A DNA stretch of 64,000 bases from Cyprinodon diabolis. Taxonomy: Eukaryota; Chordata; Actinopteri; Cyprinodontiformes; Cyprinodontidae. Location: positions 48,509,089 to 48,573,088 of the forward strand of contig CM060070.1 in NCBI GenBank assembly GCA_030533445.1. The letters run 5' to 3'. Within the stretch, counting starts at the first letter, position 1, and every line of letters begins with the position of its first letter. The notes under the pieces are model-generated. The model saw only the letters and a list, made by a program, of their open reading frames with translations, had not been told where the DNA came from and made no database searches. Position numbers and translations under genes: made by a program. Of the stretch, positions 42,474 to 54,525 are shown in pieces.

Positions 42474-45400
42474 ATGCTGCTGGTTCTGTCTGAGGAGCAT
42501 AAAGACCACCTGGGCTTCCTCACCCAGGTTGATGGTTCCGGTAAGAACAGACGAACCGAACCGGGTTCCGAACCCTCTGCTTTATTCAGCGGGTCCAAGT
42601 CAGCGGCAGAATCAGCGGAGTGCCACGTGACCCGCCTGAGCCAATGAAAACCTGCGTATTACTTCCTGGTTCTCTACCAGCAGAACGTTTCATTCTGGAG
42701 GTTTTAAGATTTATGGAAATAAATTTATTATTGGTTGGTTTTTGTTTCTTCCTCGAGGAAAGTTGTTCAATATGGCGTCTTATTAACAGAAAGAAAAGTT
42801 AATATTTATTAAAGAACATGATTTTCTTTAATGTTTTTCTAAATCTTTACCAAGTTGGATGAAAAAAAGTTTTTTGTAATTCTCAGTATATTAAAACTGT
42901 TTCTGCAAATAAAGATACTTTATTTAGTGATCTTAATTCTTTGTTTTATTTTTATTTCTCTGCTTTCATACTTGTGTCCTTAAAGCAGGTTTACAGTTTA
43001 AAGTGAAGTTAATGTTTCCTGTTCTTGTGTTGTCTGATCTTTTCCTGTTGGTCACAGACCTCCTCTGGTTGTTTTATTTCTGCTTTAAATGAACCAGCAG
43101 GTCTTTGATGTTTCTTTCTCTGCATGTTTTCCTTCCAGTGGTGGAGGAGTTCTGCCGCATCGCTCTGGAGTTCCTGAGGAAAGGAAGCAACCCAAAGATC
43201 TATGAAGGAGCAGCCAGTAAGACTTTCACATTCTAGGTAGAAAGATCTGCTTATAGCTGCAAACAGCGCTGTCCACAAAGACCACAGAGAGACTGCAGAC
43301 AGGTCTATGTTTCCATGGAGACAACCGGTTTAAATCCTCATCCTGGTCACTGATGGAGCTGTGGGGCCCCTGGTCACTGATGGAGCTGTAGGGCCCCTGG
43401 TCACTGATGGAGCTGTGGGGCCCCTGGTTTCTGATGGAGCTGTGGGGGCCCCTGGTCAGTGATGGAGCTGTAGGGCCCCTGGTCACTGATGGAGCTGTGA
43501 GGCCCCTGGTCACTGATGGAGCTGTGGGGGCCCCTGGTCAGTGATGGAGCTGTGGGGCCCCTGGTCACTGATGGAGCTGTTGGGGGCCCCTGGGTACTGA
43601 CGGAACTGTGGGGGCCCCTGGTCACTGATGGAGCTGTGGGGCCCCTGGTTTCTGATGGAGCTGTGGGGCCCCTGGTTTCTGATGGAGCTGTGGGGCCCCT
43701 GGTCAGTGATGGAGCTGTAGGGCCCCTGGTCACTGATGGAGCTGTGGGGCCCCTGGTCACTGATAGAGCTGTGGGGCCCCTGGTTTCTGATGGAGCTGTG
43801 GGGCCCCTGGTCAGTGATGGAGCTGTAGGGCCCCTGGTCACTGATGGAGCTGTGGGGCCCCTGGTCACTGATAGAGCTGTGGGGCCCCTGGTTTCTGATG
43901 GAGCTGTGGGGGCCCCTGGTTTCTGATGGAGCTGTGGGGGGCCCCTGGTTTCTGACGGAACTGTGGGGGCCCCTGGTCAGTGATGCAGCTGTGGGGGCCC
44001 CTGGTCACTGATTGAGCTGTGGGGCCCCTGGTCAGTGATGGAGCTGTAGGGCCCCTGGTCTGATGGAGCTGTGGGGCGCCTGGTCACTGATGGAGCTGTG
44101 GGGGCCCCTGGTCAGTGAGGGAGCTGTGGAGGCCCCTGGTTTCTGACGGAACTGTGGGGCCCCTGGTCACTGATGGAGTTGTGGGGGCCCGTGGTCACTG
44201 ATGGAGTTGTGGGGGCCCCTGGTCAGTGAGGGAGCTGTGGAGGCCCCTGGTTTCTGACGGAACTGTGGGGCCCCGGTCACTGATGGAGTTGTGGGGGCCC
44301 CTGGTCAGTGAGGGAGCTGTGGGGGGCCCCTGGTTTCTGATGGAACTGTGGGTCCCTTGGTCACTGATGGAGTTGTGGGGGACCCTGGTCAGTGATGGAG
44401 CTGTGGGGCCCCTGGTCACTGATGGAGTGGTGGGGGCTCCTGGTCAGTGAGGGAGCTGTGGGGGCCCCTGGTCAGTGATGGAGCTGTGGGGGCCCCAGAT
44501 GGTCTGTATGTTTAGGAAGACTTCTATAGAATTCGTTTTTTCTAAAAAGCGTCTGGTTCATGTTGGAGTGACGTCTGTTCTGGTTGATCATCGTCGCCAC
44601 CTGGTGGTCTGGAGCTCTTTTACCTGCCAGATTCCCTCTGTGTGTGCTAGCATCATTCAGGCGTTTGCTGGACTCAATTCTGATTTTACACGCCGTTGGC
44701 CCCCCGGACCCCCTGGGCCCCCAGACGTTCAGCTCTAACAGGACAGCAGTCTGTAGTGGGAGCATGGATGGGACAGGTCAGAGCAGAACCTCTGCTGACC
44801 CAAAAGAACCTCAAGGCCCTTATTGCTGCTGATGTTCTGTAAAGAAGAAGGCGGAGCTTCCAGCAGCTGCAGTGACGGATGGTGGATGCTGCTCTGCGTC
44901 AGGAGGTGGTCTGTCTGGATCCCATGGAGCTGCATGGGTTAACCCTGACCCTCTGTCTGCAGGGAAGCTCAGCGTTCCTGTGGAGATGGTGCAGCATGGA
45001 GTGGAAGGCCTCATGTTCCTGATGACGGAGAGCTCCAAGCACATGGTGAGCAGGAAACCGCATCCTCTTAGCTGCTTTGGCGTCTTCTGGCTGCAGGACG
45101 TCTAAAGCTGCGTTCACACTGAAGCGTTTTGGGCGTCAAAGCATCTGATTTACCTGGAAAGTCAGTGGGGGGCAGCATCAGGCGGCGCCCAGAGCTCCTG
45201 GAACGCATCGGAGCGTCAGATGCTGGAATTCAGCAAATGAACTGGAACCCAGAGCATCAGCCAATCAGAAAAGCTGATCCAGGAGTTCTTTGGGGGAGAC
45301 AGACTCTACCTGCAGACTGTCATCGCTTCCACAGACTGTCATCGCTTCCACAGACTGTCATCGCTTCCGCAGACATTCACCGCAGACATTCATCGCATAC

Positions 45401-48400
45401 ATTCATTGCAGACATTCATCGCAGACATTCACCGCAGACATTCATCGTAGACATTCATCGCAGACATTCACCGCAGACATTCACCGCAGACATTCATCGC
45501 AGACATTCATCGCAGACATCGCAGACATTCACCGCAGACATTCATCGCAGACATTCACCGCAGACATTCACCGCAGACATTCACCGCAGACATTCATCGT
45601 AGACATTCACCGCAGACATTCACCGCAGACATTCACCGCAGACATTCATCGCAGACATTCACCGCAGACATTCATCGCAGACATTCACCGCAGACATTCA
45701 TCGCAGACATTCACCGCAGACATTCATCGCAGACATTCACCGCAGACATTCACCGTAGACATTCATCGCAGACATTCATCGCAGACATTCATCGCAGACA
45801 TTCATCGCAGACATTCACCGCAGACATTCACCGCAGACATTCACCGCAGACATTCACCGCAGACATTCATCGCATACATTCATCGCAGACATTCACCGTA
45901 GACATTCATCGCAGACATTCATCGCAGACATTCATCGCAGACATTCATCGCAGACATTCATCGCAGACATTCATCGCAGACATTCATCGCAGACATTCAC
46001 CGCATACATTCACCGCAGACATTCACCGCAGACATTCATCGCAGACATTCACCGCAGACATTCATCGCAGACATTCACCGCATACATTCACCGCAGACAT
46101 TCACCGCAGACATTCATCTCAGACATTCATCTCAGACATTCATCGCAGACATTCATCGCAGACATTCACCGCAGACATTCACCGCAGACATTCATCGCAG
46201 ACATTCACCGCAGACATTCATCGCAGACATTCATCGCAGACATTCACCGCAGACATTCATCGCAGACATTCATCGCAGACATTCATCGCAGACATTCATC
46301 GCAGACATTCACCGCAGACATTCACCGTAGACATTCATCGCAGACATTCATCGCAGACATTCATCGCAGACATTCATCGCAGACATTCATCGCAGACATT
46401 CACCGCAGACATTCACCGCAGACATTCATCGCAGACATTCATCGTAGACATTCACCGCAGACATTCACCGCAGACATTCACCGCAGACATTCATCGCATA
46501 CATTCATCGCAGACATTCATCGCAGACATTCACCGTAGATATTCATCGCAGACATTCATCGCAGACATTCATCGCAGACATTCATCGCAGACATTCACCG
46601 CAGACATTCACCGCAGACATTCATCGCAGACATTCACCGTAGACATTCATCTCAGACATTCATCGCAGACATTCATCGCATACATTCATCGCAGACATTC
46701 ATCGCAGACATTCACCGCATACATTCACCGCAGACATTCACCGCAGACATTCATCGCAGACATTCACCGCAGACATTCATCGCAGACATTCACCGCATAC
46801 ATTCACCGCAGACATTCATCTCAGACATTCATCGCAGACATTCATCGCAGACATTCATCGCATACATTCATCGCAGACATTCATCGCAGACATTCAACGC
46901 ATACATTCACCGCAGACATTCACCGCAGACATTCATCGCAGACATTCACCGCATACATTCACCGCAGACATTCACCGCAGACATTCATCGCAGACATTCA
47001 CCGCAGACATTCATCGCATACATTCATCGCATACATTCACCGCAGACATTCATCGCAGACATTCATCGCAGACATTCATCGCAGACATTCACCGCAGACA
47101 TTCACCGCAGACATTCATCGCAGACATTCACCGCAGACATTCATCGCAGACATTCATCGCAGACATTCATCGCAGAGATTCTGCAGATGACGAATAAATA
47201 AATATCCAGGAGTTAAACTCCACAAGTTAGAGAAGCAGGAGGAATGGATCGTTATGTAGCAGGAACAGCTCTGATCATTATTGCTGCACTAAAACATTTT
47301 TTATCAACTATAGAGGAGCAGTTTATAAATACGCAAATTAACTAGAAATGTTAAAATATTGGATTATATATTCTGGTTCTTGCAGTTTTTACCTCAAACC
47401 TTAAAATCTTTTCTATTCGCTTCCAGCCGCTACGAGCGGCAGCAGGAAACCCCCCACAGGCTGCCTGCAGCAGAGAGCTCCCAGCGGGGATTCCCAGCGC
47501 CTTCCCCCGGCGGGATGCTGGAGGTCTGGAGCTCCCAACAACAACTGCAGATTATAGTGGGATTATAATCCTGATGAACTGATGAACAGAGGATGTTTGG
47601 AGGCGGACTTTCTCACTTAAAAACCTCTTCAAACTATTTTTCAACTGATGAAGTAAATGAAGCCGAGCTGCTCTCTGGTTTAAAGCTACAGAACAGACCA
47701 GTAAACAACCAGAGCGTCAGCAGCTGGACCAGTTTGATCCAGAGTCCAGATTTCTGCCTCTGCGTGTTTTTGATGCCCAGATCGCATTCAGTGTGAACGC
47801 AGATTTATTGGTTTAGGGTAAGACACTCAGCCTGGGGAAGTAAAGGATGAACCAGAATCCAGAAAGCAGCAACATTTCCTGATGGACAAAGAGGACAGAT
47901 TTACAGCACAGACTAGTGAAACCAGGAGGAGGAGTTCAAACAGCAGGATAATAAAACCCTGATAACCCCACTGAACCCCTGAAGAGCATCCTTTGTTCAG
48001 CAGAAACTAAAGCAAATAAAAGAGTAAAAACAAACTAATAGATACTGCAGAGTGGGAGAATAGAGATAGAATGAAGCAGAATGATGAAAAAGGGGTCCCT
48101 ATGTCCTCCAGCAGTCTTAGCCTATAGCTGCAGAACTAACCCCCCCCCCCCCCCCCGGTGTCTCTAATTAAACGTCTGACATGTTTCAACAACCAAGGCT
48201 GGGAGTTTAGTTTCAGAGTGAAATATATGATGAATGTCTGTGCGTTTAAACAGTCTCAGCCTTCAGGCAGTCTGTGCTGTGAACTGGGCCTACATGACCA
48301 ACCAGCAGATAATGGCAGATAGATCTGCTCTGCGTCGTCCTGTGGAGGTCTGACCTTCTCTCTCTCTGTACGTCCAGATCTCTGAGGTGGATTTTATGGA

Positions 48401-50832
48401 CTCGGTGTTATCGCTTGGATTCACTGACCAGCTCAACCAGAGCCTGTTGCAGGTAAAGCTTTCATTTGAAACTTGTGGAGAGATATTGCTGTGCATGATA
48501 TCTGCATCAGATAGCTGAGGAGCTTCTCTAATCTATATGTTCCAGCTCTACCTGCAGCACAAAGACCAGATCCGCAGCATGCTAAGCCATCTGCGCTGCA
48601 GTCAGCCAGCCTACCACAACCTAGAGTGGAGGCTGGACGTTCAGGTTAGTGTCTGTGTGACTTTGCTAATAATCACTTTCTTCTGCTGATAGCCAGAAAA
48701 AAGTGAAGCCACCGGCCGCCATCTTGGTACTCCCCATGCCACGCAGTAAAATGTCTCCCTGTGCAGCATCTGTCTGCAGGAAGACGTTATATTGATGGAA
48801 AAAGCAACGGAAACATTTTTAAAGGCTAATGCACAGAAACAGCATAAAGTACAGTCATGGCCAAAAGTTTTGAGAATGATCCAAATGTTAATATTTCCAA
48901 AGTCTACTGCTTCAGTTTTTATAACGGCAATCTGCATAAACTCCAGAATGTTCTAAAGAGTGATCAGCGTAACAGCAATTAATTGCAAAGTCAATATTTG
49001 CCTAGAAAATAAACTTTATTTCACGGTCACTGCAGCCCTGCCTTAAAGGAGCAGCTACCATGGTTTCAGTGATTGGTCCATTAACAGGTGTGGGTGGTGA
49101 TGAGGACAGGGCTGCAGATCAATCTGTCAGGATTCAGTCAGAATGACGCAACAGAGGCTGCTGCTCGGCATCATCGGTTCTCTGCTGGGAACCATGGTTA
49201 TCTCTAAAGAAACACCTGCAGTCATCGTTGCACTGCACAAAAATGGCCGAACAGGAAAGAGAATCAGTCAGCAATCTATGGCATCATCAAGGACTTCAAG
49301 GAGAGGTTCCATTGCTGCCAAGAAAGACCAGCGAGCGCCAGGACCGTCTCTGAAAAGTGTTTCTGCTGCGGGTGGGGCTACCAGCGGTGCAGAGCTTGCT
49401 CAGGAATGGCAGCAGGCAGGTGTGAGTGCATCTGCACTGTGAGGCGGAGACTCTTGGAGCAAGGCCTGGTCTGAAGGAGGGCAGCAAAGAAGCCACTTCT
49501 CTCCAGGAAAACCATCAGGGACAGACTGGTATCCTGCTAAAGGTCCAGGGAGGGGACTGCTGAGGACTGGGGGGGATAGACTCACAATTTATAGACGTCA
49601 TAATGACTCTGCAGTGTGATTGGTCTGTTTATTTATTCTAAGTTAATCTACTGATGCTCTGAAACAGCCAGTCTGGTCATGTGATGAATTTATCTTTAAG
49701 TCTCCAGTCCCTGAAAATGAGAACATCCTGGTTGTTTGATGCTGCAGAGCATCGATGGTCTAACTAGGGAGTACCAACATGGCGGCCGGTGGCTTCACTT
49801 TAACCCTGTTCTACCAGCAGCCATCAGCCGCGTCTCTGATTCCCATGGCAGTCAGAGAGGCGATCCTCTATCGCCTCCCTCCTCCTCCTGTCTCCCTCCT
49901 CCTGTCGCCTCCCTCCTCCTCCTGTTGCCTCCTCCCTCCTCCTCCTGTCCCTCCCTCCTCCTCCTGTCGGCTCCCTCCTCCTCCTGTCTCCCTCCTCCTG
50001 TCGCCTCCCTCCTCCTCCTGTCTCCCTCCTCCTGTCGCCTCCCTCCTCCTGTTGCCTCCTCCCTCCTCCTCCTGTCCCTCCCTCCTCCTGTCACCTCCCT
50101 CCTCCTCCTGTCGCCTCCCTCCTCCTCCTGTCTCCCTCCTCCTGTCGCCTCCCTCCTCCTCCTGTTTCCTCCCTCCTCCTGTTACCTCCTCCCTCCTCCT
50201 CCTGTCCCTCCCTCCTCCTGCCGCCTCCTGTCTCCCTCCTCCTCCTGTCGCCTCCCTCCTCCTCCTGTCGCCTCCTCCTCCTGTCTCCTCCTCCCTCCTC
50301 CTCCTGTCTCCCTCCTCCTCCTGCCGCCTCCTGTCTCCCTCCTCCTCCTGTTTCCTCCCTCCTCCTGTTGCCTCCCCCCTCCTCCTCCTGTCTCCTCCTC
50401 CTGTCTCCCTCCTTCTGTCCCTCCCTCCTCCTGTCTCCTCCTCCTCCTGTCTCCTCCCTCCTCCTCCTGCCGCCTCCTGTCTCCTCCCTCCTCCTCCTCC
50501 TGTCGCCTCCTGTCTCCTCCCTCCTCCTCCTCCTGTCTCCTCCTGTCTCCCTCCTCCTCCTGTCCAGCTGAGCGGACCGTTTTCCTGTTCTGCGTTTTGA
50601 TGACCTGTCTCTAATCTCCTGTCAGTTGGCGAGTCGCTCGCTCCGTCAGCAGATGGTCGCCACGGTCACCATGCGCCTCCTTTTGTCGGGTTCTGATGGG
50701 GCCGGGACCCTCCGCTGCCTGGACCTCCAGACGGACCCCAGCACGCTGCTGCACCTCATCTCCAGTCTGGAGGCGGCCCTGGCGGCCATGAAAACGGGCC
50801 ACGCACGGCGGATTCTACGCAACATCAAATAA
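42474..50832 (+). CDS. commd2: COMM domain-containing protein 2, 6 coding exons
   Basis: Predicts 202 aa, close to the roughly 200 of vertebrate COMMD2. Exons: 42474-42540, 43139-43216, 44963-45045, 48378-48452, 48546-48644, 50626-50832; all GT-AG and phase-consistent. The N-terminus [20 protein letters not shown] and NPKIYEGAA, then [20 protein letters not shown], match COMMD2. The C-terminal COMM domain starts at [20 protein letters not shown] and ends [12 protein letters not shown] at the stop. COMMD proteins assemble into the Commander complex and act in endosomal cargo recycling and NF-kB control. Poly(A) signal AATAAA is at 50913. Introns 2, 3 and 5 are filled with tandem repeats and transposon pieces, so an 0.6-kb CDS spans 8.4 kb. 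Confidence 0.95.
43346..44500. repeat. Minisatellite in commd2 intron 2
   Basis: About 42 copies of a 27-28-bp unit, GATGGAGCTGTGGGGCCCCT then GGTCACT, with GGTCAGT and GGTTTCT variants. The unit contains the palindrome GGGGCCCC. Long open frames on both strands result from the periodicity. Confidence 0.95.
45108..47802. mobile_element. Inverted-repeat element hosting the 13-bp array, commd2 intron 3
   Basis: The left end is CTGCGTTCACACTGAA (45108) followed by GGGCGTCAAAGC. The right end is the complement TTCAGTGTGAACGCAG (to 47802) preceded by TTTTTGATGCCCAGA. This gives 16-bp perfect terminal inverted repeats with matching subterminal motifs. No transposase is visible. The 2.7-kb length is mostly the internal tandem array. 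A target duplication was not obvious. Confidence 0.7.
45310..47177. repeat. 13-bp tandem array, commd2 intron 3
   Basis: About 138 copies of the 13-bp unit CGCAGACATTCAT or CGCAGACATTCAC, with minor TCGTAGACATT, TCGCATACATT and TCTCAGACATT variants. It is preceded by three longer CAGACTGTCATCGCTTC units (45314-45370) from which it seems to have grown. Confidence 0.96.
47803..48377. other. Remainder of commd2 intron 3
   Basis: Includes a poly(C) run (48140-48157) with no other recognised feature up to the exon-4 acceptor. Confidence 0.5.
48686..49825. mobile_element. Inverted-repeat element in commd2 intron 5, interrupted by Tc1
   Basis: The left end GATAGCCAGAAAAAAGTGAA, then GCCACCGGCCGCCATCTTGG. 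The right end carries GGAGTACCAACATGGCGGCC, then GGTGGCTTCACTTTAACCC. It is the same family as 31371-32084: the 49590-49790 segment is the reverse complement of about 31410-31640. A Tc1 fragment sits in the middle (48852-49573). Confidence 0.7.
48852..49573 (+). pseudogene. Tc1/mariner fragment with transposase N-terminus
   Basis: The left end TACAGTCATGGCCAAAAGTT and then TTGAGAATGA is a familiar fish Tc1 terminal sequence after the TA target. A Tc1-type paired/HTH region follows, with [16 protein letters not shown] and [16 protein letters not shown] recognisable in one frame (49143-49442). It carries a stop after SAL and further frame damage, and is cut off at CTGCTGAGGACTGGGG (49573) before the catalytic DDE domain. 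The right inverted repeat is missing. Confidence 0.85.
49868..50562. repeat. CCTCCTCCTGT tandem repeat, commd2 intron 5
   Basis: A pyrimidine-strand repeat of CTCCCTCCTCCTCCTGTCGC and shorter relatives, interrupted irregularly. It ends about 60 bp before the exon-6 acceptor. Proline/serine/leucine frames in it are not genes. Confidence 0.93.
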
Positions 50833-50912
50833 CTGGACTCACTGGGAGGACTGGTTCTGATGCGGAGCGGCGGCGGCGGTCCAGAGCGGCGGATCTCACT
50901 GCTGCTCTGATT

Positions 50913-50918
50913 AATAAA
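50913..50918 (+). terminator. commd2 poly(A) signal
   Basis: AATAAA 80 bp after the commd2 stop codon. The opposing ndufa11 signal is 73 bp further right. Confidence 0.75.
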
Positions 50919-50990
50919 ATGATTTCTCTTCTCTACGCTCATCTGATCTCCTTCAGTGAAAAACCAGTCAGACGTCACTTTAACCAGCAG

Positions 50991-50996
50991 TTTATT
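50991..50996 (-). terminator. ndufa11 poly(A) signal
   Basis: TTTATT on the plus strand, AATAAA on the minus strand, about 70 bp beyond the ndufa11 stop codon. Confidence 0.6.
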
Positions 50997-51067
50997 TATT
51001 AGATCAAGTCTTTGTACAGCGCCTCCTTCCTCCTACAGCTTAGGAGGTCCGGCTATCCTCCTTCCTC

Positions 51068-53545
51068 CTACAGCTTAGGAGGTCCAGCTATCCTCCATCC
51101 TTCCATTTTGCCAACTTTAGTGAAAAAGGCCAGCGTTCCCAGACCCAGGCAGGCTGTGGTACCAGTCATGGCGTTGTGGGCTGCAGAGAAACCAGCACAG
51201 TTAGCCTGATGCTCTTCCAGTAGCTATACTGGGACGGCTGCTTCCAGCTCATACTCACTGCGGGCTCCCAGGAAGATTCCCGAGGCGCAGCCTCCCATGA
51301 AGTAATTCAGCGGGTCGTCTGGAGCCTCGCGGGCCTGAGCGCTGAGACAGGTTGCCATTCCAAAGATGGCTCCCATGGTGGCTGCAAACAGAAGCGTAAC
51401 GCAGCTGAGGTCAGTCTGTTCCCAGACTCACCAAACTCAGACTAGGATTAAATATGGCGTCCGCTTCCTACAGGTTCAGTTACCCGGCGGCCAGATTCGA
51501 CCCGGGAACCTTCCTCCATCAAAGTCAGGCTCTAATCCTAAACTCTGACTTTATCCTTTGAGTTTAGGGTTTCATTAAAGCTGCTGTGACTTAGTTTACT
51601 TTAGAGCCCTGATTCCACAGGTCACCATGACAACAGGAAACAGGAAGTGATGATTTCACCCCACAGGAACTGGAGGTTTAATGCAGAAATGGAAATATTG
51701 GAGGAAGCGTTTAAAAAACAAACTGCTGCAAAGGAGAGAGAGAGAGAGCTGCTGGGTCTATGGCAGGCCGTTATGACATTTAATAAAAGCTCTCCTCTCT
51801 GTTGTTCCATGTATAGATCCATATTATAAGATTCTTCCTGATTAAAATCTCACTCTACACTGAACTGGGATATTTTCTAAATTACTTATTAGAAGCAGAA
51901 ACTGAATTTCAGAAAGTAAAATACTAAATTATTCCGGTAAGAATGAAGTTTATAGATCTAGAAATGTTTCCACTTTTATAGTGGCTGTTTTGATATTTAA
52001 CAGCTTGACTGAATATTGACTGAATATTTATCTGAAAAACATTTCTTCATAGTTGAAATACAAATGCTGACCACTAGCAATAGGAATACAGAGATCTATA
52101 ATTGATTTCTAGACATCCAGAATGTTTATTCTAGATTTGACGAAAGTCATTTTGTTTAAAATGGTAATTTAGACAAGAAAAATGTTTTGGTTTTTTTTAA
52201 TATCAGTAATAAATTCAGTTCTATTTAGTGTATTTCTATGGCGCCGATTGACATCATGTTATCTCAGGTCCCTTCATAGATCCACATCAACCAGATCATC
52301 CAGTCAGATTGATTCAATGTTTTCTATCTAAGGAAAACCAGCTGATTGCATCGACTCATTGACTCTTCAGCAATCCCTCACACTAAGCATGCTTGTAGCG
52401 ACAGTGGAGAGGAAAAACTCCCTTTGAACAGGAAGAAACCTCCAGCAGAACCAGGCTCAGTGTGAGCGACCATCTGCTGAGGCCCACTGGGGTTCAAGGA
52501 GACAGAAGCAAACATAGAAAAAGAAGCATAGATACAAAAGTCAACTGTCAACCAGCTCCACAGGCGGCCATAGGCTTTTTTGTAGCCAGGATAATATTAG
52601 GGTTTTTTTTCTTTAATGGTCGTAGATCAATGCATATTTAGAGGAACTCGCCTCTCAGCAGGTGAAGAATAAAAAGGTTCTATTAGAACCTTTTTATTCT
52701 TCTCTATAAATATTTCATTATCTGTGTATTAATGCCTCTCATTCTTTAATTGGATCCTCGTCTGAAGGACAGACTATGTTCTATTAACATCTAAGGTGTC
52801 AAACTTCGTTTCCCTTTTTATTGTTTATATTAAACTACAACATTAAACCTGAGTAATTGAGAAATAAAACAGCTGATTGGCTGTAACCATGGTAACAGAC
52901 AGGGCTTTAGTAAAATGGTTAAACTTTGTCATTTTAGAGGCAGACCTTTTAAAGAAGAGCCTCAGATTTGGATCAATCAGACTGGAACGTTTCAGCTGAG
53001 TTTTCCCTACATGCTGGATTAAAACCAGAGCAGCTTACCCATGGTGACCGTCCCTCCGGCCGCTCTCTGCACCGCCGCTAAGGCAGAGTCAGGCTGGAAG
53101 GCCACGATGTGATAGGCTGACCCAACCAGACCTGCAAAAAACAACCAGTAAGAGACCCGTCATCAACAGCTGTTCTGGTCCTGACCCAGGTCCAGGCTCA
53201 GGTCCGGTACCTGACCCAGCTTCCGGGTCCTGACCCAGACTCAGGTCCTGACCCAGCTTCCGGGTGACCAGAACCATGAACTGTGCTGATCAGCAGGAAC
53301 CAGTAGGAGCCTCCTGGCTCCGCCTTTAGAGTTTAAATGTGAAACTAGTTTAATGATGAATCAGTGATTCTCCTGCAGACTAATGGATCTAATGAGGAAC
53401 CAGCAGACCCTCTGTGCTAGCTTAGCTCGGCTAGCATCAGCCGGTTCGGTCCGGTCCGGTACCTACCCAGAGCGGTTCCCAGTTTGGTGCTGATCCATGT
53501 TTTCTCCACGCAGTCGCTGCCATCAGGAACATCCCAGTAACCCAT
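51068..53545 (-). CDS. ndufa11: NADH:ubiquinone oxidoreductase subunit A11, 4 coding exons
   Basis: Minus-strand exons 53545-53467, 53131-53039, 51381-51259, 51180-51068; GT-AG and in phase, giving 135 aa (mammalian protein about 141). It starts [17 protein letters not shown], matching the N-terminal WD(I/V)PDG(T/S)DC signature. It has a Gly/Ala-rich Tim17-like membrane fold ([20 protein letters not shown]), the diagnostic [19 protein letters not shown], and ends [19 protein letters not shown]. It is an accessory membrane-arm subunit of respiratory complex I in the inner mitochondrial membrane. The first two introns are 335 and 1,657 bp and the last is 78 bp. The last coding bases and stop are tandemly duplicated (35 bp) into the 3' UTR. 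Confidence 0.94.
51382..53038. other. ndufa11 intron 2
   Basis: No coding content. It holds an interspersed repeat at 52370-52560 and a 33-bp near-perfect palindrome at 52667-52699; the rest is AT-rich. Confidence 0.6.
52370..52560 (+). repeat. Teleost interspersed repeat in ndufa11 intron 2
   Basis: The motif string CGACAGTGGAGAGGAAAAAC, then TCCCTTTGAACAGGAAGAAA and CCTCCAGCAGAACCAGGCTC, is one I recall as very common across fish genomes; the element class is uncertain. Confidence 0.6.
53185..53272. repeat. Short tandem repeat in ndufa11 intron 1
   Basis: Alternating CCTGACCCAGCTTCCGGGT and CCTGACCCAGACTCAGGT units, about four copies. Too small to matter for splicing as far as can be seen. 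Confidence 0.8.
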
Positions 53546-54525
53546 CGCTCTGTTGTTGCAAGGTCAACTCGGGATTTATCGCGAGAAGCCAGCCTGTTCT
53601 TCCTCTGACGTCATCAGGCGGTTGTACAGGCTCTGCTGCCCCCTGCCGGTAGGAGGCGGAGACGTCTGCATGGGCTGCTTCTATTATAGAATAACCAGAA
53701 ACCATCTAGACCTGTTTCTAGCTGACATAGAAAAACAACATTTAGATCCGATTGGCTGCATGAGCGGTTGGTCATGTTAGTTCATTCAGATATGCAAGCC
53801 CTCCGTTCTATAGTGGATTATTATAGATTATAGAGATGAAGGCTTCCTTCCTGCTGGGATTAAACTAATCTAAGGCTGATCTGGAGCAAACAGGCTGAGA
53901 TGATCCTCAGCATCAGATTCATTCATCTCATTTACCAACTACACCAGTATGATGTCATGATGTGATGATGTCATCCATCCATCATCCTCATCTGAGCTCA
54001 GATTCTACAGCAAAGAAAGGAAACCATCAGAATAATCTCTATTCTTTCCAGTTTATATATTTTATTGTAGCTCTGTGATGTTTAGGAGCCTAAAGGACCA
54101 GCATCACATTAGCCCCCCCCCACCGTACTCTGAGCTGCCTCAGGTTAGAGTTTGCTTTCATAGAGTCAGAGGAGAGAATCAACCAAAACTTTGATGCAGA
54201 TTTTATTTTACAGATTTAACTCATCAAATGGTTCATTAAAGGTTTACATCATTAATTCCCATCATCAGGCGGGTTTATAGGAAGCTGCTGCATTTCTAAG
54301 GATCTGCACTAAAAGCCCGTTCATGGAGGGAATCACTGAGGGCAGCGTAGATCTATGACAACCAGATACACATCAGCTGAAGGCAGCATAGATCTACAGC
54401 ATCCAGAAAGGCAACCAGGGGGTGGGAGGAGCCGCTGGGCCAGCCTGCATGAAGCCAGATGATGGACAGCCTCCAAGCAATGGCTGCTTTCAGTCAGTAG
54501 GGGGCAGCGGCGCTGCCTGATGACA
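53546..54525. other. ndufa11 upstream region and mrpl55 3' flank
   Basis: No exon was recognised. The minus-strand AATAAA (TTTATT at 54202-54207) may end mrpl55. A (TGATG)n-like run lies near 53950-53980. Confidence 0.45.

Noticed and set aside
43226..45901. Open frames in commd2 introns 2 and 3
   Set aside because: Translations of 27-bp and 13-bp tandem repeats inside introns whose flanking exons splice cleanly.
45310..47177. Possible CRISPR-like regular repeat
   Set aside because: A continuous 13-bp tandem array without unique spacers, in a eukaryotic intron.
49736..50614. 292- and 273-codon Pro/Ser-rich frames
   Set aside because: A CCTCCTCCTGT repeat in commd2 intron 5; the only real coding part is the downstream exon 6.
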